From Betaproteobacteria bacterium (GTDB lineage Bacteria > Pseudomonadota > Gammaproteobacteria > Burkholderiales > Casimicrobiaceae), in the NCBI GenBank assembly GCA_013298145.1, contig JAAFJO010000003.1, positions 1 through 64,000 on the forward strand: a stretch of 64,000 nt of DNA, given 5' to 3'. Each line of letters opens with the position of its first letter. Positions within the stretch are counted from its first letter, which is position 1. The translations under genes were made by a program, and so were the position numbers. Below are positions 53,209-62,552 of this stretch, one piece after another. The notes below the pieces were generated by a model. The model was not told where the DNA came from. It did not search any database and was given only the letters and a program-made list of their open reading frames with translations.

Positions 53209-53852
53209 GCGAACTAACCTCTCGTGTCGTTCGATACGACCGATGGCTTGCGCAGAGGGGGACGAATCAGCGAACGCGCGACGGCGAAACTCAAACTAAA
53301 AGGCATTCGCAAAACGCGAAGCCGCTAGTTGGGTATCGCGCTCGACGGGCTTGAGGGAGAAGCGCTAGAACCATTCACACTGCACCCCATTGCGACGCTA
53401 GGCGCGCGGAGTTCTGAGTGTGCGCCCCAGCGGGCCGAGAGCGGCGCGATTACGCGCCGGGCTTGGCTTCTTAGAGAGCGAGATGCGCAGAAGCGCGGGT
53501 TCATCACGTGTGTTTCTTCTCTCGGATACGTTGTGGCGATTCGCGCACAACGTATCGATTCAAACTTTTTTGTTCGCCGACTCCGAATGCCCGATACATC
53601 TATCGCAGGCGGCTCGGTAGCCGAACTTCTAAAATTGCCGCTTTACTCGGTGGCGGCTCAAACCGTGGTTCGGTGTAATTTGTGGCAAATCGAGCAAAAA
53701 AGCTGTGGCTTCGTTGTCTCCGTCCATGCAGCTTGCATCGCGAAATTTTGCGGCGCACACTGCCAAGTTACTAACCGAGGTCTTCCCCGATCGCTTCGCC
53801 CCGGAATCCGAGCCGACGACAAGTCGCAGAAAACATTGAAATTATAAATGAA
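53209..53852. other. 644-base divergent gap between rne and rluC
   Basis: No confident gene, although an open frame spans 53329-53847 on the plus strand. The rne side is the expected place for a structured leader by which RNase E controls its own mRNA in enterobacteria. A TTCGC/GCGAA hairpin lies at about 53306-53320. Toward rluC the sequence becomes AT-rich (ACATTGAAATTATAAATG) just before the start, a possible -10 region. Confidence 0.6.
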
Positions 53853-54836
53853 ATGAACGACTTACGTGGCGTAGTTCGCCAAAAATCCGAAGCCGACGAG
53901 GCCTCGACTTCGCCTGGCGTGCGTCGCGTCCGAATTACGTTGGCTCACGCGGGCCAACGTGTGGATAACTTTTTGATTCGCGAGCTCAAGGGCGTGCCGA
54001 AAACCCATGTCTACCGAATTCTTCGCTCGGGAGAGGTGCGCATTAATGGCGGGCGGGTACGGGCCGAAACGAAGTTAAACGAGGGCGATGAAATCCGTAT
54101 TCCACCGGTTCGAGTGGCCGAAACGCCCGTTCATCTTCAGTTAACGTCTGCCTTCCCCCACGAAATTGTTTTCGAAGATACGCACCTCATTGCCGTTAAC
54201 AAACCCTCCGGTGTGGCGGTTCATGGCGGATCAGGGGTCAGTTTTGGCGTCATTGAGCAGCTTCGCATGTCGCGGCCCGATGCGCCGCTGCTTGAGCTCG
54301 TGCATCGCTTGGATCGCGAGACTTCGGGCGTACTGTTTATCGCCAAAACCCGCGCGGCACTGGTCGGAATGCACGACACACTTCGCGAAAAATCGGGCGA
54401 TAAGCGCTATTTAGCTGCGGTTAAAGGCGAATGGGTGAATGATCGGCAGCACGTGAAAGCACCGCTCGCGAAATTTACGCAGCCGGATGGCGAACGCCGC
54501 GTCCGAGTGGATAAGGACGAAGGCCAGTTCGCGCACACGGTTTTTAACCTTTTAGAGCGTCGCCCAACGATATCGCTGGTTGAAGCGGAATTAAAAACAG
54601 GTCGAACTCATCAAATTCGCGTTCATTGCGCTCATCTAGGCTTCCCTATCGCGGGAGATCCGAAATACGGTGATATGGCATGGAACAAAGCGCTCAAGGC
54701 TGCCGGGCTGACGCGGATGTTTCTTCACGCGAAGTCATTTGAATTTGAGCATCCGATTTCTGGCGAAACGCTCAAAGTCGAGGCGCCGCTCTCGCCAGAA
54801 CTTGCACGATTTTGGAACGGAAGCGCAAACGCATGA
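53853..54836 (+). CDS. rluC: 23S rRNA pseudouridine synthase RluC
   Basis: 327-residue RluA-family enzyme that makes pseudouridines in 23S rRNA (positions 955, 2504 and 2580 in E. coli). Seen: an N-terminal S4 RNA-binding domain (GQRVDNFLIRELKGVPKTHV, SGEVRINGGRV), the catalytic aspartate in VHRLDRETSGVLFIAK, and the family end region GRTHQIRVHCAHLGFPIAGD PKYGD. The ATG at 53853 is preceded by AAATGAA, in an AT-rich leader. rluC next to rne, divergently, is a widespread arrangement in proteobacteria. The stop overlaps the HAD gene start by ATGA. Confidence 0.96.
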   Translation: MNDLRGVVRQKSEADEASTSPGVRRVRITLAHAGQRVDNFLIRELKGVPKTHVYRILRSGEVRINGGRVRAETKLNEGDEIRIPPVRVAETPVHLQLTSAFPHEIVFEDTHLIAVNKPSGVAVHGGSGVSFGVIEQLRMSRPDAPLLELVHRLDRETSGVLFIAKTRAALVGMHDTLREKSGDKRYLAAVKGEWVNDRQHVKAPLAKFTQPDGERRVRVDKDEGQFAHTVFNLLERRPTISLVEAELKTGRTHQIRVHCAHLGFPIAGDPKYGDMAWNKALKAAGLTRMFLHAKSFEFEHPISGETLKVEAPLSPELARFWNGSANA

Positions 54837-55486
54837 AGTACCCCTTGGTTGTTTTTGATTGGGACGGCACGCTCGCCGATTCCACTGCGGTGATCAAGCG
54901 CGCGCTGCAGCGTGCGGCTGAAGACTGCGGCTATCAAGTGCCCACTGATGCGCAGGCGGCCTACATCATCGGCATGGCGCTCAAGCCTGCCCTTGAGCAC
55001 GCGATCCCAACCCTTCGCGAAGAAGATTGGCCACGGCTCGTTGAGAGATACCGCGTGCACTTTCTTGCCGGAGAAAATGAGATTGTTCTGTTTGATGGGG
55101 TTCGCGAAATGCTTTCCGCGCTTCACATGTCTGGCGCAACGCTTGCCGTAGCGACTGGAAAATCTCGTCGTGGGCTGGATCGCGCCTTTGACACGCTCGG
55201 CTTACGTGAATTTTTTACGACGTCACGCTGTGCGGATGAAGGTTTCGCGAAGCCGCATCCCGGTATGTTGAACGCGATCTATGATTTCACCGGACACTCG
55301 CCATCGGAATCGGTGATGATTGGTGACACCACGCACGATCTGCAGCTCGCAGCGAACGCAGGCTGTGCAGCGATTGGCGTGACTTACGGCGCGCATCATC
55401 CTGAATTGCTGCAAACAGCGCCTTCGCTCGCTCTGATAGATTCGGTAGCTGCGCTTCGGCGTTTCCTCCTCCCATCGCTCAACTGA
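54833..55486 (+). CDS. HAD-superfamily hydrolase, Gph-like
   Basis: 217-residue phosphatase. Seen: motif I FDWDGTLADST with the nucleophile Asp, the cap domain, motif II LAVATGKSR, motif III K in GFAKPHPGML, and motif IV MIGDTTHDLQLAANAGC. These match the HAD-IA class to which phosphoglycolate phosphatase belongs. The ATG at 54833 overlaps the rluC stop; it is chosen over a start 7 codons upstream. The gene lies between rluC and sppA and is likely cotranscribed with both. Confidence 0.92.
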   Translation: MKYPLVVFDWDGTLADSTAVIKRALQRAAEDCGYQVPTDAQAAYIIGMALKPALEHAIPTLREEDWPRLVERYRVHFLAGENEIVLFDGVREMLSALHMSGATLAVATGKSRRGLDRAFDTLGLREFFTTSRCADEGFAKPHPGMLNAIYDFTGHSPSESVMIGDTTHDLQLAANAGCAAIGVTYGAHHPELLQTAPSLALIDSVAALRRFLLPSLN

Positions 55487-55512
55487 GCGCATCCAAAAGC
55501 CCCACGCAATTT

Positions 55513-56469
55513 ATGGACGACCAATTACCCACTCAGCCTGGCTGGGAGCGCGAACTTGTTTCCAAGCTCGCAATGATGAACATTAAGGAGCAGCGCGCGC
55601 GCCGACGTTGGTCTCTGTTCTGGAAGTTCGCGTGGTTTACCTTGGCGGCGCTCACGCTTGCCTACGTCCTTGGCTTCATCGGTAGCGGCGCGAAGAGCGA
55701 TATGATCAGTCGCCACACGGCGCTGGTCAAACTCGAGGGCACGATCGACGACAAGGGCGTCGCAAGCGCGGAAAATATCAACGCGGCGTTGAAGGCCGCG
55801 TTTTCCGCGAGCGACAGCGTTGGCGTGATTCTGCAAATTAATTCGCCTGGCGGCTCGCCCGTTCAATCGCAGCGGATCTACGATCAGATCAAGCGCTTGC
55901 GCAAAGACAATCCGGAAAAACCGATCTACGTCGTGGTGGATGAAATCTGCGCCTCAGGCGGCTATTTCGTTGCCGCAGCGGCAGACAAGATTTATGTAGA
56001 TAGTTCCAGTTTGGTGGGCTCCATCGGCGTCGTAGTTCAAGGCGTGGGCGTCGATAAACTGATGGAAAAAATCGGCGTTGAAAACCGCACCATTACCGCA
56101 GGCGACAACAAGGCGTTTATGGACCCGTTTTCGCCGATGAAACCCGAACACAAAACGCATCTTGAATCGATGCTTGCCGACGTGCATCAAACGTTTATTA
56201 AAGCCGTGAAAGACGGACGCGGCGATCGACTCAAGGCCAACACGCCTGGGCTTTTCAGCGGTTTGATTTGGAGCGGCAACAAGGCGATTGAGAACGGCCT
56301 GGTTGATGCAGTGGGCACTGTTGAGACCGTTGCGCGCGAGGTGCTTAAAGCTGAGGACCTCATCGATTACACCATCGAAGAAAACGCCTTTGACCGATTT
56401 GCGCGCCGCCTTGGTACGCAGTTCGGCGCGGGGGTCGTTCAGGCGACGAGCGGATTTTCCTGGAAATAA
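55513..56469 (+). CDS. sppA: Signal peptide peptidase SppA (S49), short form
   Basis: 318-residue inner-membrane protease that degrades cleaved signal peptides. A hydrophobic segment at about 38-57 (KFAWFTLAALTLAYVLGFIG) anchors it; the rest faces the periplasm. Seen: VKLEGTIDDKG, INSPGGSP, the nucleophile S148 in DEICASGGYFVAAAADKIYV DSSS, and K200 in TAGDNKAFMDPFSPM as the likely general base, 52 residues after the serine, the spacing known for the short SppA of Bacillus. The C-terminal half lacks the second domain of the long form. It is 26 bases after the HAD gene and convergent with the ThDP enzyme. Confidence 0.93.
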   Translation: MDDQLPTQPGWERELVSKLAMMNIKEQRARRRWSLFWKFAWFTLAALTLAYVLGFIGSGAKSDMISRHTALVKLEGTIDDKGVASAENINAALKAAFSASDSVGVILQINSPGGSPVQSQRIYDQIKRLRKDNPEKPIYVVVDEICASGGYFVAAAADKIYVDSSSLVGSIGVVVQGVGVDKLMEKIGVENRTITAGDNKAFMDPFSPMKPEHKTHLESMLADVHQTFIKAVKDGRGDRLKANTPGLFSGLIWSGNKAIENGLVDAVGTVETVAREVLKAEDLIDYTIEENAFDRFARRLGTQFGAGVVQATSGFSWK

Positions 56470-56481
56470 CTCGGCTAGTGG

Positions 56482-58122
56482 CTAACGTTTGATATTTGGC
56501 GCGGCGAGCCCTTCAATCATCACGTTTAAGCATGCAGGCAGCCCGCTTGCCATCGCGCGGTTAGCGGCAGCCATGAGCTGATCGGCGTGTGTGACTTGTT
56601 CGCCGTAGCCTCCGAACGCTGCGGTGACGGCATCGTATCTTGTGGGCAAGAGTTCGCACCCGATCAATCGATTCGCACCATACGCGCGAAGCTGGATTTG
56701 ATATTCCGCATTCCAGCGTGCATCGTTGCCCACCACCGCGAGAAACGGCAGTCCGTAGCGCACGGCAGTGTCGATCTCTGATGGGTGAAAACCGAAGGTT
56801 CCATCACCCATCACTGCGATCACTGGCGCATCTGGCTTCGCGACCCGCGCGGCAAGTGCGAATGGCAATGCAGCGCCAATCGATCCAGCGACGCCGTTGA
56901 TGACTCGATGGGGTGCGTGCAGACACGCCTGCGCCCATTGCCCGATTTCGCCACCGTCGGAGATAAAAACGGAGTCAGGGTGTGAATCCAAAATTGCCTG
57001 CAATGGTCGTAGCGCCTGGACGGGATGCAGTCGATCCGGTTGGCTGGACGAGGCGGCTTTCCACGCATCGGGTCGGTAGGCAATCGCGCTCGCGACTTCA
57101 TCGCGCCAACCGTGATCGGTACTGGCGGTCGCCTCACGCGCAATCGTTCGGAACGCGTCTCGTAGCTGCGAGATCGCTACGTCAACCGGCGCGTTACGGG
57201 CGTGAATGAGTTTGCTGCCGAGCGCGCGCTGTGCGCGTGCCAATTCCGCCTCATCGGGATCGATTTGTAGAAACGTGCAGTTCGCGGCGAAGGTTGGCGC
57301 CGCACCAAATTTCAGTGTGAAATCCATGCGTTTGCCGAGCAGCAAGACGCAATCGCTTTCCGCGAGTACTTGGGCGAATGCACCAAGGCTTGGATCGGCA
57401 ACGCCGCGCGGGCTTTCCATCCCCACGACGGGCACGCCGCTCGCTGTGGCGAGTTGCGTCATTCGTTCGCGCCCTGAGCGGCTCAGACACGATGGTCCAC
57501 ACAAAATCAGGGGGCGACGCGCATTAGTCAATTTTTCAATAAATTGAATAACGTCGTCCTTGCCCAATTGAACCGGCGCACGTATTGATTCAGTTGAAAG
57601 AGCAACGAGTGGAGTGGATGCCTCCAAAACATCTGTGGGCAGGCTCACATGCACCGGGCCTGGCCGCCCTGAACCGGCAGTGGAGATTGCTTTTTGCATG
57701 TCAAACGCGACCGCGTTTGCGCTCTCACATGTCCACGATGACTTGGTGACCGGCGCGGCCATCTCTGCCTGCGCCATTTCCTGGAATGCGCCCATGCCGC
57801 GTTGGGCATGTGGGGCGTGGCCCGAGAGAAGGACGACCGGCGACTCTGCCATCTGCGCGGTGTAAAGCGCAGAGACTGCGTTGGCATGACCCGGTCCGCC
57901 CGTTACCAGCGCGACTGCGGGCGAGCCCGTGAGCCGAGCGTAGGCATCCGACATGTGCACGGCAGCCGCTTCGTGACGCGTGTGAATGAGCTCAATGCCT
58001 GCGCCGAATGCCGCGTCATAGAGCGGCATGATGTGATTGCCAGAGAGCGTGAAGATCCGGCTTACGCCCTGTTGTTTGAGCGAATGAACGAGCGCGTCCG
58101 CGCCGCGAGTTTTGTTTGACAT
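56482..58122 (-). CDS. Thiamine-diphosphate-dependent enzyme, acetolactate-synthase-like
   Basis: 546-residue three-domain ThDP enzyme. Seen: the catalytic glutamate E51 in IHTRHEAAAVHMSDAYARLT G, VALVTGGPGHANAVSALYTA QMAE, a central domain (RRPLILCGPSCLSRSGRERM), and the ThDP/metal motif VMGDGTFGFHPSEIDTAVRY with N in FLAVVGNDARW. The overall pattern fits 2-hydroxyacyl-CoA lyase, oxalyl-CoA decarboxylase and catabolic acetolactate-synthase relatives, and the reaction is not clear. It is the last gene of a minus-strand cluster with succinate dehydrogenase and fumarase subunits, 7 bases after sdhA, so a role in handling a keto acid or acyl-CoA in that pathway is inferred. Confidence 0.85.
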   Translation of the reverse strand: MSNKTRGADALVHSLKQQGVSRIFTLSGNHIMPLYDAAFGAGIELIHTRHEAAAVHMSDAYARLTGSPAVALVTGGPGHANAVSALYTAQMAESPVVLLSGHAPHAQRGMGAFQEMAQAEMAAPVTKSSWTCESANAVAFDMQKAISTAGSGRPGPVHVSLPTDVLEASTPLVALSTESIRAPVQLGKDDVIQFIEKLTNARRPLILCGPSCLSRSGRERMTQLATASGVPVVGMESPRGVADPSLGAFAQVLAESDCVLLLGKRMDFTLKFGAAPTFAANCTFLQIDPDEAELARAQRALGSKLIHARNAPVDVAISQLRDAFRTIAREATASTDHGWRDEVASAIAYRPDAWKAASSSQPDRLHPVQALRPLQAILDSHPDSVFISDGGEIGQWAQACLHAPHRVINGVAGSIGAALPFALAARVAKPDAPVIAVMGDGTFGFHPSEIDTAVRYGLPFLAVVGNDARWNAEYQIQLRAYGANRLIGCELLPTRYDAVTAAFGGYGEQVTHADQLMAAANRAMASGLPACLNVMIEGLAAPNIKR

Positions 58123-58129
58123 GGGCTAA

Positions 58130-59857
58130 CTATTGAATCAGGGTGTGCCCAGGTTTAACCCGGGTGAATTGCACGGGCTCGTGCGAAATCGAAAGCGCGT
58201 CTCCCACTTTTTTGACGACGGTGTAGTGGGAGGTATCGAGTGCGCCAGCGTCCGGGAAATCCTCACGAAAATGCGCGCCGCGCGAATTTTCGCGGGCGAG
58301 GGCGGCGGCTGTGATCGCTTGGCTGACTTCGATCAAACTGCGCAAATTGAGCCAATCGTGCCAACTTAAATTAAAGGCGCGGTTACTGCCGTCGACACCG
58401 ATGCGATGCAACTCATCCAAAAGGCCACGAAGTCCGCTCTCGGCGCGGCGAAGCCCATCAGCGGTGCGAAGGATGCCCGCATCGTTCCACATGAGCTCAT
58501 AGAGCGCTTCGCGCAGCGGTTCAGTGCTCTGATGAGCTCGACTGAGCGGGGCTTCATGCATCGCAATAGCGTCTCGAAGCGCTGTTTCGTCGGGCACACG
58601 CCACTGCGAGTCGCTCGGATTTGATGTGAGCCACGCGGCCATCGCATCGCCCGCAATACCGCCGTAGACCGTTGAATTGGCGACGCCGTTGCCACCAAGA
58701 CGATTGGCACCATGCACGCCGCCCGTATCTTCGCCAGCAGCAAAAAGCCCCGGCAGCGCGGTGCTGCAGTCGCCGCGAAACACGACGCCGCCCATCATGT
58801 AGTGCGCGGTGGGTACCACCTCTACCCGATCACCCGCGAGATCGAATCCGCAGTCTGCGCAGCGCTCGACCATACCTTTGAATGCTTTGCGAACTTTGTC
58901 TTCACCCAGATGCTTCATCTCGATAAAAACGCCGCCATTGGGTGAGGTTCTGCCAGCACGCATTTCAGAATAAATGCTGCGCGAGACGATGTCTCGCGTG
59001 GCGCGCTCGCCGCGTTCGTCGTAGGCATGCATGAAGCGCTTGCCTGCGCCGTCGAGCAGGTAGCCGCCCGCACCGCGCAAACCTTCTTCGAGCACGGTGC
59101 CGGTCATGCGGGTGCCAGAACCGGCGAGCAATCCCGTTGGGTGAAACTGCACCATTTCCATGTCACGCAATGCGAGCCCGGCATTCATCGCCATCGCCAA
59201 GCCGTCGCAACTTTTGTCGCCGCTCGGCGTGTGAAACTTGTACATCGTGGGGCCACCGCCGGTTGCCAAAAGCACCGCTTTGGCTTGCACGAACACATAG
59301 CGCCCGCTACGTACATCGATCATCAACGCACCGGCGAGCGCATCGCCTGAAGCGGTTTTGATCAATGCGATCGCGCGATGCTCTTCCATGCGCTCAATCT
59401 TTCGCGCCCAGACTTGTTCGGCCAAACGATTGATGATTTCAATGCCGGTTTGATCGCCCTTGTGCACCGTGCGATCAAAGGTTTGCCCAGCAAACGCTTT
59501 TTGATGCACGCTGCCGTCGGGGTTGCGATCAAAAAAACAACCGAGCTCGTTCTCCAGTTCGCGAATGCGCTCTACAGCTCTGGTGACGAGTGTCCAGGCA
59601 AGGTCTTGATCGGGCAGCCATTTGCCGCCCTCAATCGTATCCATGAAATGCCGCTCAATGGAATCGCCTGCAGCGAGGGCGACGTTATAGCCGCCTTGCA
59701 CCATGCGCGTACAACCGCTTTTGCCCAGCAGCCCTTTCACGGCCACCGTGATCTTAAGCGCGGGGTTCGCTTGATGCGCATGTAACGCGGCAAAAAGTCC
59801 CGCGCCGCCTGATCCCAGAATCAAGATATCGGTTTGCCGACGGATCAGCTCGTTCAT
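58130..59857 (-). CDS. Fumarate reductase/succinate dehydrogenase flavoprotein subunit, non-canonical
   Basis: 575-residue FAD subunit. Seen: the FAD site ILILGSGGAGLFAALHAHQA, the active-site MVQFHPTGLLAGSGTRMTGT, VLEEGLRGAGGYLL, PTAHYMMGGVVF and GGVHGANRLGGNGVANSTVYG GIA. These match the substrate-binding His, Arg and Thr of Sdh/Frd. The position that normally holds the histidine binding FAD covalently (RSHT in E. coli) reads SGCTRMVQGG, with C49 instead, so the flavin is probably held without that bond, as in L-aspartate oxidase. The start overlaps the end of the fumarase beta gene by 4 bases. The iron-sulfur and membrane subunits lie at the other end of the cluster. Confidence 0.9.
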   Translation of the reverse strand: MNELIRRQTDILILGSGGAGLFAALHAHQANPALKITVAVKGLLGKSGCTRMVQGGYNVALAAGDSIERHFMDTIEGGKWLPDQDLAWTLVTRAVERIRELENELGCFFDRNPDGSVHQKAFAGQTFDRTVHKGDQTGIEIINRLAEQVWARKIERMEEHRAIALIKTASGDALAGALMIDVRSGRYVFVQAKAVLLATGGGPTMYKFHTPSGDKSCDGLAMAMNAGLALRDMEMVQFHPTGLLAGSGTRMTGTVLEEGLRGAGGYLLDGAGKRFMHAYDERGERATRDIVSRSIYSEMRAGRTSPNGGVFIEMKHLGEDKVRKAFKGMVERCADCGFDLAGDRVEVVPTAHYMMGGVVFRGDCSTALPGLFAAGEDTGGVHGANRLGGNGVANSTVYGGIAGDAMAAWLTSNPSDSQWRVPDETALRDAIAMHEAPLSRAHQSTEPLREALYELMWNDAGILRTADGLRRAESGLRGLLDELHRIGVDGSNRAFNLSWHDWLNLRSLIEVSQAITAAALARENSRGAHFREDFPDAGALDTSHYTVVKKVGDALSISHEPVQFTRVKPGHTLIQ

Positions 59858-60465
59858 GCTGAGACTCCGAGTCGCGCGAGCGCAGCAGCTCGCTTTGAGT
59901 CGACGTCATCTTTCACTGCCTCATACAGTGAATTGTCGTGCGAATCCATCGCTACGAGGAGTGGGCCGAACCCTTTGATCTTGAAACGCCAAAGCGACTC
60001 TGGGTTTAGGTCATCGAGATCAACGTCTTCAATTTGTTCGATCCACGTGGTTTCAAGCGCTGCCGTGCCGCCCACGATTGCAAGGTATACGCCCCCAAAT
60101 TCACGAAACGCGGCGAGGGAGCCTTCACGCATGCCGCCTTTGCCCACGATGAAACGCACGCCGCAGGTTTGCATCAATGCGCGGGTGAAGCGCTCCATGC
60201 GATCGCTCGTCGTCGTGCCGATGCAAACGGGTGCGTAGCCGGCTGGATGCTCGGCAGACACCGGCACTTTCCGAACATTGGGCGCGGTGTGAATCACGGC
60301 ATGACCGGAGAGATCAAAACGTGTGCTTCGGCCCTTATCGAAGAGCGCGATATAGCTCGCATCACGAATGCCGAAGAGCGTGGTGTTGAGCGTTACTGTG
60401 TCATTCACACGCAAACGGCGTGCGTCGGCTTCAGTCACGGGAAGAGAGAGTTCGTGGTGCGCCAT
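59854..60465 (-). CDS. Class I fumarase/L(+)-tartrate dehydratase beta subunit
   Basis: 203-residue beta subunit of a two-subunit class I hydro-lyase. The ATG at 60465 (MAHHELSLPVTEADARRLRV) lies 2 bases after the alpha stop. Seen: LRVNDTVTLNTTLFGIRDAS, GHAVIHTAPNVRK, VCIGTTTSDRME, RFIVGKGGM, YLAIVGGTAALETTWIEQIE and GFGPLLVAMDSHDNSLYEAV. The order alpha-beta and the small lengths fit archaeal-type or betaproteobacterial split fumarases. From sequence it could be fumarase, mesaconase or tartrate dehydratase, since all share this fold. The stop overlaps the sdhA start. Confidence 0.9.
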   Translation of the reverse strand: MAHHELSLPVTEADARRLRVNDTVTLNTTLFGIRDASYIALFDKGRSTRFDLSGHAVIHTAPNVRKVPVSAEHPAGYAPVCIGTTTSDRMERFTRALMQTCGVRFIVGKGGMREGSLAAFREFGGVYLAIVGGTAALETTWIEQIEDVDLDDLNPESLWRFKIKGFGPLLVAMDSHDNSLYEAVKDDVDSKRAAALARLGVSA

Positions 60466-60467
60466 CG

Positions 60468-61364
60468 CTAGAACCCGAAGCAGACGCCGCTCGGCGTGAA
60501 GATTGCGCGTGCGCGCCGCGCGGAGTGGCATTGCATATTGACCGCAACAGGATTCATCGTGATGTGGGTTGCCGCAAGTTCGATGTGAACAGCAAAACTT
60601 GTAGCGTCTCCCCCCAGTCCTTGCGGGCCAACGCCCAATAAATTAACTGCTTCGGAAAGCTCTTTTTCAAGCGCAGCCGCCTCACTATCTGTGGAGGACG
60701 TACCTAAAGCTCGTGTTGCTGCTTTCTTTGCAAGGTGAACGCAGAGATCGGAGGTGCCGCCGATGCCCACGCCCACAATCGTCGGCGGACACGTCTTTCC
60801 ACCCGCTGCGATGACCGAATCGATCACGAAGCGCTTCACCGCCGCGATGCCCTCGGCAGGAATCGCCATTTTCAGAAACGAATTGTTCTCAGAGCCGCTG
60901 CCCTTCGGAATCATTTCCAGTTCAAGCTCATCGGGCGAATCGGTGAAGTCGACGTGAATGACTGGCACGCCCGCACCGCAGCTCGTGTGTTCGTTTTTTC
61001 GCGTAATCGGGTGCACCACTGAGGAGCGAAGCGGATGCTCCGTGGTCGCTCGCGTGCACCCGCGGATGATCGCCGCTTTGAGTGCCGCGCCGTCAAAGTG
61101 AACGCCGTCTCCTAGGCTCACGTTACGACCGATGGTGACGTTATAGATCGGGATTCCCGTATCTTGGCAAAGCAGATTATTGGTGTCTTCCGCCACGCTG
61201 ATATTGGTCACCATCGTTTGCAAGACCGATTTTGCGGTCTCGCCGCGCTCATTGGCGGCGAGGCGATCAATCCCGGCTTTCACATCCGGTGGCAACGACT
61301 TGAGCGCTTGAATGTAGAGCGCTTTTGCGGCGTCTTCGATCTGTAGGGGCGTCAGGTGCAACAT
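60468..61364 (-). CDS. Class I fumarase/L(+)-tartrate dehydratase alpha subunit
   Basis: 298-residue alpha subunit holding the [4Fe-4S] cluster of a class I hydro-lyase. The ATG at 61364 (MLHLTPLQIEDAAKALYIQA) is preferred to one five codons upstream. Seen: NTNNLLCQDTGIPIYNVTIG-like cluster region (LLCQDTG), GCTRATTEHPLRSSVVHPIT with the second cysteine, TSCGAGVPVIHVDFTDSP, ENNSFLKMAIPAEGIAAVKR and a C-terminal GVGPQGLGGDATSFAVHIEL AATHITMNPVA. The enzyme hydrates fumarate or a methyl homologue; oxygen sensitivity is expected for this class. It is transcribed before the beta subunit with 2 bases between. Confidence 0.92.
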   Translation of the reverse strand: MLHLTPLQIEDAAKALYIQALKSLPPDVKAGIDRLAANERGETAKSVLQTMVTNISVAEDTNNLLCQDTGIPIYNVTIGRNVSLGDGVHFDGAALKAAIIRGCTRATTEHPLRSSVVHPITRKNEHTSCGAGVPVIHVDFTDSPDELELEMIPKGSGSENNSFLKMAIPAEGIAAVKRFVIDSVIAAGGKTCPPTIVGVGIGGTSDLCVHLAKKAATRALGTSSTDSEAAALEKELSEAVNLLGVGPQGLGGDATSFAVHIELAATHITMNPVAVNMQCHSARRARAIFTPSGVCFGF

Positions 61365-61531
61365 GAAATCTCGAAACAATGAAAGAGTGCGGCGCGACTG
61401 CTACGTCCCCGCGAGATGTCGTAAATCGTGCTCGAAGAGTCTTCGCTTAGCAGAGCGCAGCGCTGGGCGTTCGAGCATGCTTGCCTTGCGCTACGGGCTT
61501 TAGCTGCGTTTTCAAAGGCCGTTTGAAGGAG

Positions 61532-62521
61532 CTATTGCAAACCAATCTTTCGCTCGCGAACGACCTTCGCCCAATTCGCGCTTTCGGCACGAATCGCGTC
61601 GGCGAATTGCTGCGAGGTATTCGCCACCGGCGTCATCCCGAGCGCCAGCAGGCGCTGTTTTGCGTCATCCGTGGCGAGCACTTTTGCGATATCGCGTTGT
61701 AGTTTGTCGACGATGTCTTGCGATGTGCCTGCCGGCGCAAAGAGTCCAAACCAGCCAACGTTTACAAAACCTGGCAGCCCCGATTCGCTTGCCGTGGGAA
61801 TGTCGGGCGCAGCAGGCGAGCGCTCCAAGCTCGTAACGCCGAGCGCCTTTACTTTGCCGCTTTTAATCATGGGCAGCATCGCTGCGAGATTGCCTGCGAG
61901 CATTTCGACGCTGCCGCCCGCCACATCGGCGAGCGCCAGCGATTCACCTTTGTAGGGGACGTGTTTGAGATCGATTCCCGCGGTGTAGAGGAAGTTTTCG
62001 CCCGCGAGATGTACTTGGCTTCCTACGCCTGCAGAGCCGAAATTCATCGCGCCAGGCTTTGCGTTCGCCGCAGCGATAAATTCGGCCACATTTTTAGCCG
62101 CGACATTCGGTGAGACAACGATCACCATCGGCCCCTGCGCGATATTGATGACAGGCACAAAGTCTTTCGCGGTATCGAACGGCATCTTCGCGTAGATGTG
62201 AGGATTGATTGCAATCGCTCCAGAGCCCAAGAGCAGGGTGTAGCCGTCGTTAGGCGCTTTGGCCACTTCAGCTGCGCCGATATTGCCGCCTGCGCCGGTT
62301 TTGTTTTCAACGACGACGGTTTGGCCCCACATCTCCTGCAGCCTTTGGCTCACGATGCGCGCCACTAAATCAGTTGTGCCACCCGCAGGAAAGTTCACCA
62401 CAATCCGAACGGGTTTGGCAGGCCACGCTTGTGCATGGCTTGCTAAAGACGCGCCGAAACCAAGCAAGGCAGCGCAGGCCAGAATGGCCGCACGGCGGAC
62501 TATCCGAGTGTGAAAAACCAT
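61532..62521 (-). CDS. Bug-family (TctC) tripartite tricarboxylate transporter substrate-binding protein
   Basis: 329-residue periplasmic solute receptor. An N-terminal signal peptide (RRAAILACAALLGFGASLAS HA) precedes the mature start QAWPAKPVRIVVNFPAGGTT DLVAR. Family motifs include GQTVVVENKTGAGGNIGAAE, DGYTLLLGSGAIAINPHIY, HVPYKGESLALADVAGGSVE and ERSPAAPDIPTASESGLPGF. Bug receptors bind carboxylates; with sdh and fumarase genes around, a dicarboxylate ligand is inferred. No TctA or TctB membrane partners are beside it, as is usual for the many orphan Bug genes of Burkholderiales. It lies 31 bases after sdhD. Confidence 0.93.
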   Translation of the reverse strand: MVFHTRIVRRAAILACAALLGFGASLASHAQAWPAKPVRIVVNFPAGGTTDLVARIVSQRLQEMWGQTVVVENKTGAGGNIGAAEVAKAPNDGYTLLLGSGAIAINPHIYAKMPFDTAKDFVPVINIAQGPMVIVVSPNVAAKNVAEFIAAANAKPGAMNFGSAGVGSQVHLAGENFLYTAGIDLKHVPYKGESLALADVAGGSVEMLAGNLAAMLPMIKSGKVKALGVTSLERSPAAPDIPTASESGLPGFVNVGWFGLFAPAGTSQDIVDKLQRDIAKVLATDDAKQRLLALGMTPVANTSQQFADAIRAESANWAKVVRERKIGLQ

Positions 62522-62552
62522 GGTTGAAAATCCTCCTCAAATTTGACGTAAC

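Noticed and set aside
53329..53847. 172-codon frame upstream of rluC
   Set aside because: No family feature, mixed composition, and it occupies the rne leader region.
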